A stretch of 39,552 nt of DNA, from positions 1 to 39,552 of the forward strand of contig CAMNGM010000005.1 in the NCBI GenBank assembly GCA_946538425.1, in the 5' to 3' direction. Shown piece by piece: positions 39,432-39,552 of the stretch (the first letter of the stretch is position 1; each line of letters starts with the position of its first letter). The notes beneath the pieces are model-generated. The model was not told the origin of the DNA, did not search any database, and saw only the letters and a list, made by a program, of their open reading frames with translations. A program made the translations under genes and the position numbers. The DNA comes from an uncultured Bacteroidales bacterium. Lineage in GTDB: Bacteria > Bacteroidota > Bacteroidia > Bacteroidales > UBA932.

Positions 39432-39552
39432 ATGAAAAGAATCGTATTAGTCCGCCACGGCGAAAGCGTCTGGAACAAGGAAAACCGTTTCACCGGCTGG
39501 ACCGACGTGGACCTGAGCCCCAAGGGCGTGGAAGAGGCCGTCGAGGCCGGTA
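39432..39552 (+). CDS. gpmA: 2,3-bisphosphoglycerate-dependent phosphoglycerate mutase, N-terminal part
   Basis: First 40 codons of a gene that runs off the right edge. The start [19 protein letters not shown] contains the RHG motif with the phosphorylated histidine and the N-x-E-N-x-F-T-G-W block of cofactor-dependent phosphoglycerate mutase, followed by VDLSPKG. It interconverts 3- and 2-phosphoglycerate in glycolysis. Only the N-terminus can be judged. Confidence 0.92.
   Translation, partial: MKRIVLVRHGESVWNKENRFTGWTDVDLSPKGVEEAVEAG

Noticed and set aside
1..39552. Prophage, transposon or defence island
   Set aside because: No integrase, transposase, capsid, restriction or toxin-antitoxin gene; genes are mostly conserved chromosomal ones with uniform composition.

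Overview
The window looks like a chromosome segment of a high-GC member of the Bacteroidales (Bacteroidota). Three things point there. Most promoters carry the Bacteroidota TAnnTTTG -7 box and Shine-Dalgarno sequences are scarce. The gene families are typical of the phylum: a TamA-like lipoprotein, DUF3467, DUF5686, DUF5715, a DUF2807 head-GIN protein, short-chain threonine dehydrogenase with Kbl, and OlsA/OlsB-like glycine-lipid acyltransferases. Coding DNA is GC-rich, so long antisense open frames are common and were discarded. The genus cannot be fixed from sequence alone; Rikenellaceae-like or uncultured gut/rumen lineages are plausible. No rRNA, tRNA, CRISPR array, transposase or phage gene was seen.

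Layout. 0-2.3 kb: tail of an unidentified gene, a cytoplasmic GH13 enzyme and a convergent TrmH/SpoU methyltransferase. 2.3-4.5 kb: a TamA-type outer-membrane lipoprotein followed by a 36-bp tandem repeat. 4.5-7 kb (minus): RarA and a GNAT-like protein. 7.1-10.5 kb (plus): RlmD, a Ca/Na antiporter and MscS. 10.5-12.9 kb (minus): an acyltransferase and QueA. 12.9-15.9 kb (plus): an AT-rich spacer, an XRE regulator, a degenerate dihydroorotate-dehydrogenase-like barrel and CinA. 15.9-24 kb (minus): a tightly packed run ValS, thioesterase, TatA, TatC, ABC-F, head-GIN protein, M19 dipeptidase. 24.1-25.6 kb (plus): DUF3467, KdsC, Maf. 25.6-26.25 kb: a complex non-coding segment.

26.2-34.5 kb is rich in amino-acid and lipid metabolism. 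Divergent tdh and kbl convert threonine to glycine and acetyl-CoA. A GtrA-like membrane protein follows, then a GlsA/GlsB-like pair expected to build glycine lipids. After a TlpA-like thioredoxin and a DUF5715 peptidase-like protein comes an operon of CDP-alcohol phosphatidyltransferase, acyltransferase and short-chain dehydrogenase. 34.5-39.5 kb holds DUF5686, PrsW, TrmO, a lipoprotein resembling only the C-terminal part of a GH106 enzyme, and the start of phosphoglycerate mutase.

The most unusual places are these: the 25.6-26.25 kb spacer, with an orphan promoter-terminator transcript rich in Ile/Leu/Val codons and a hairpin-rich block flanked by 14-bp direct repeats; the physical linkage of a glycine-producing pathway to glycine-lipid genes; the GH106-like fragment lacking a catalytic domain; the barrel protein that has lost dihydroorotate dehydrogenase signature residues; and a set of genes whose -7 box ends 4-7 bases before the start codon, which predicts leaderless mRNAs.
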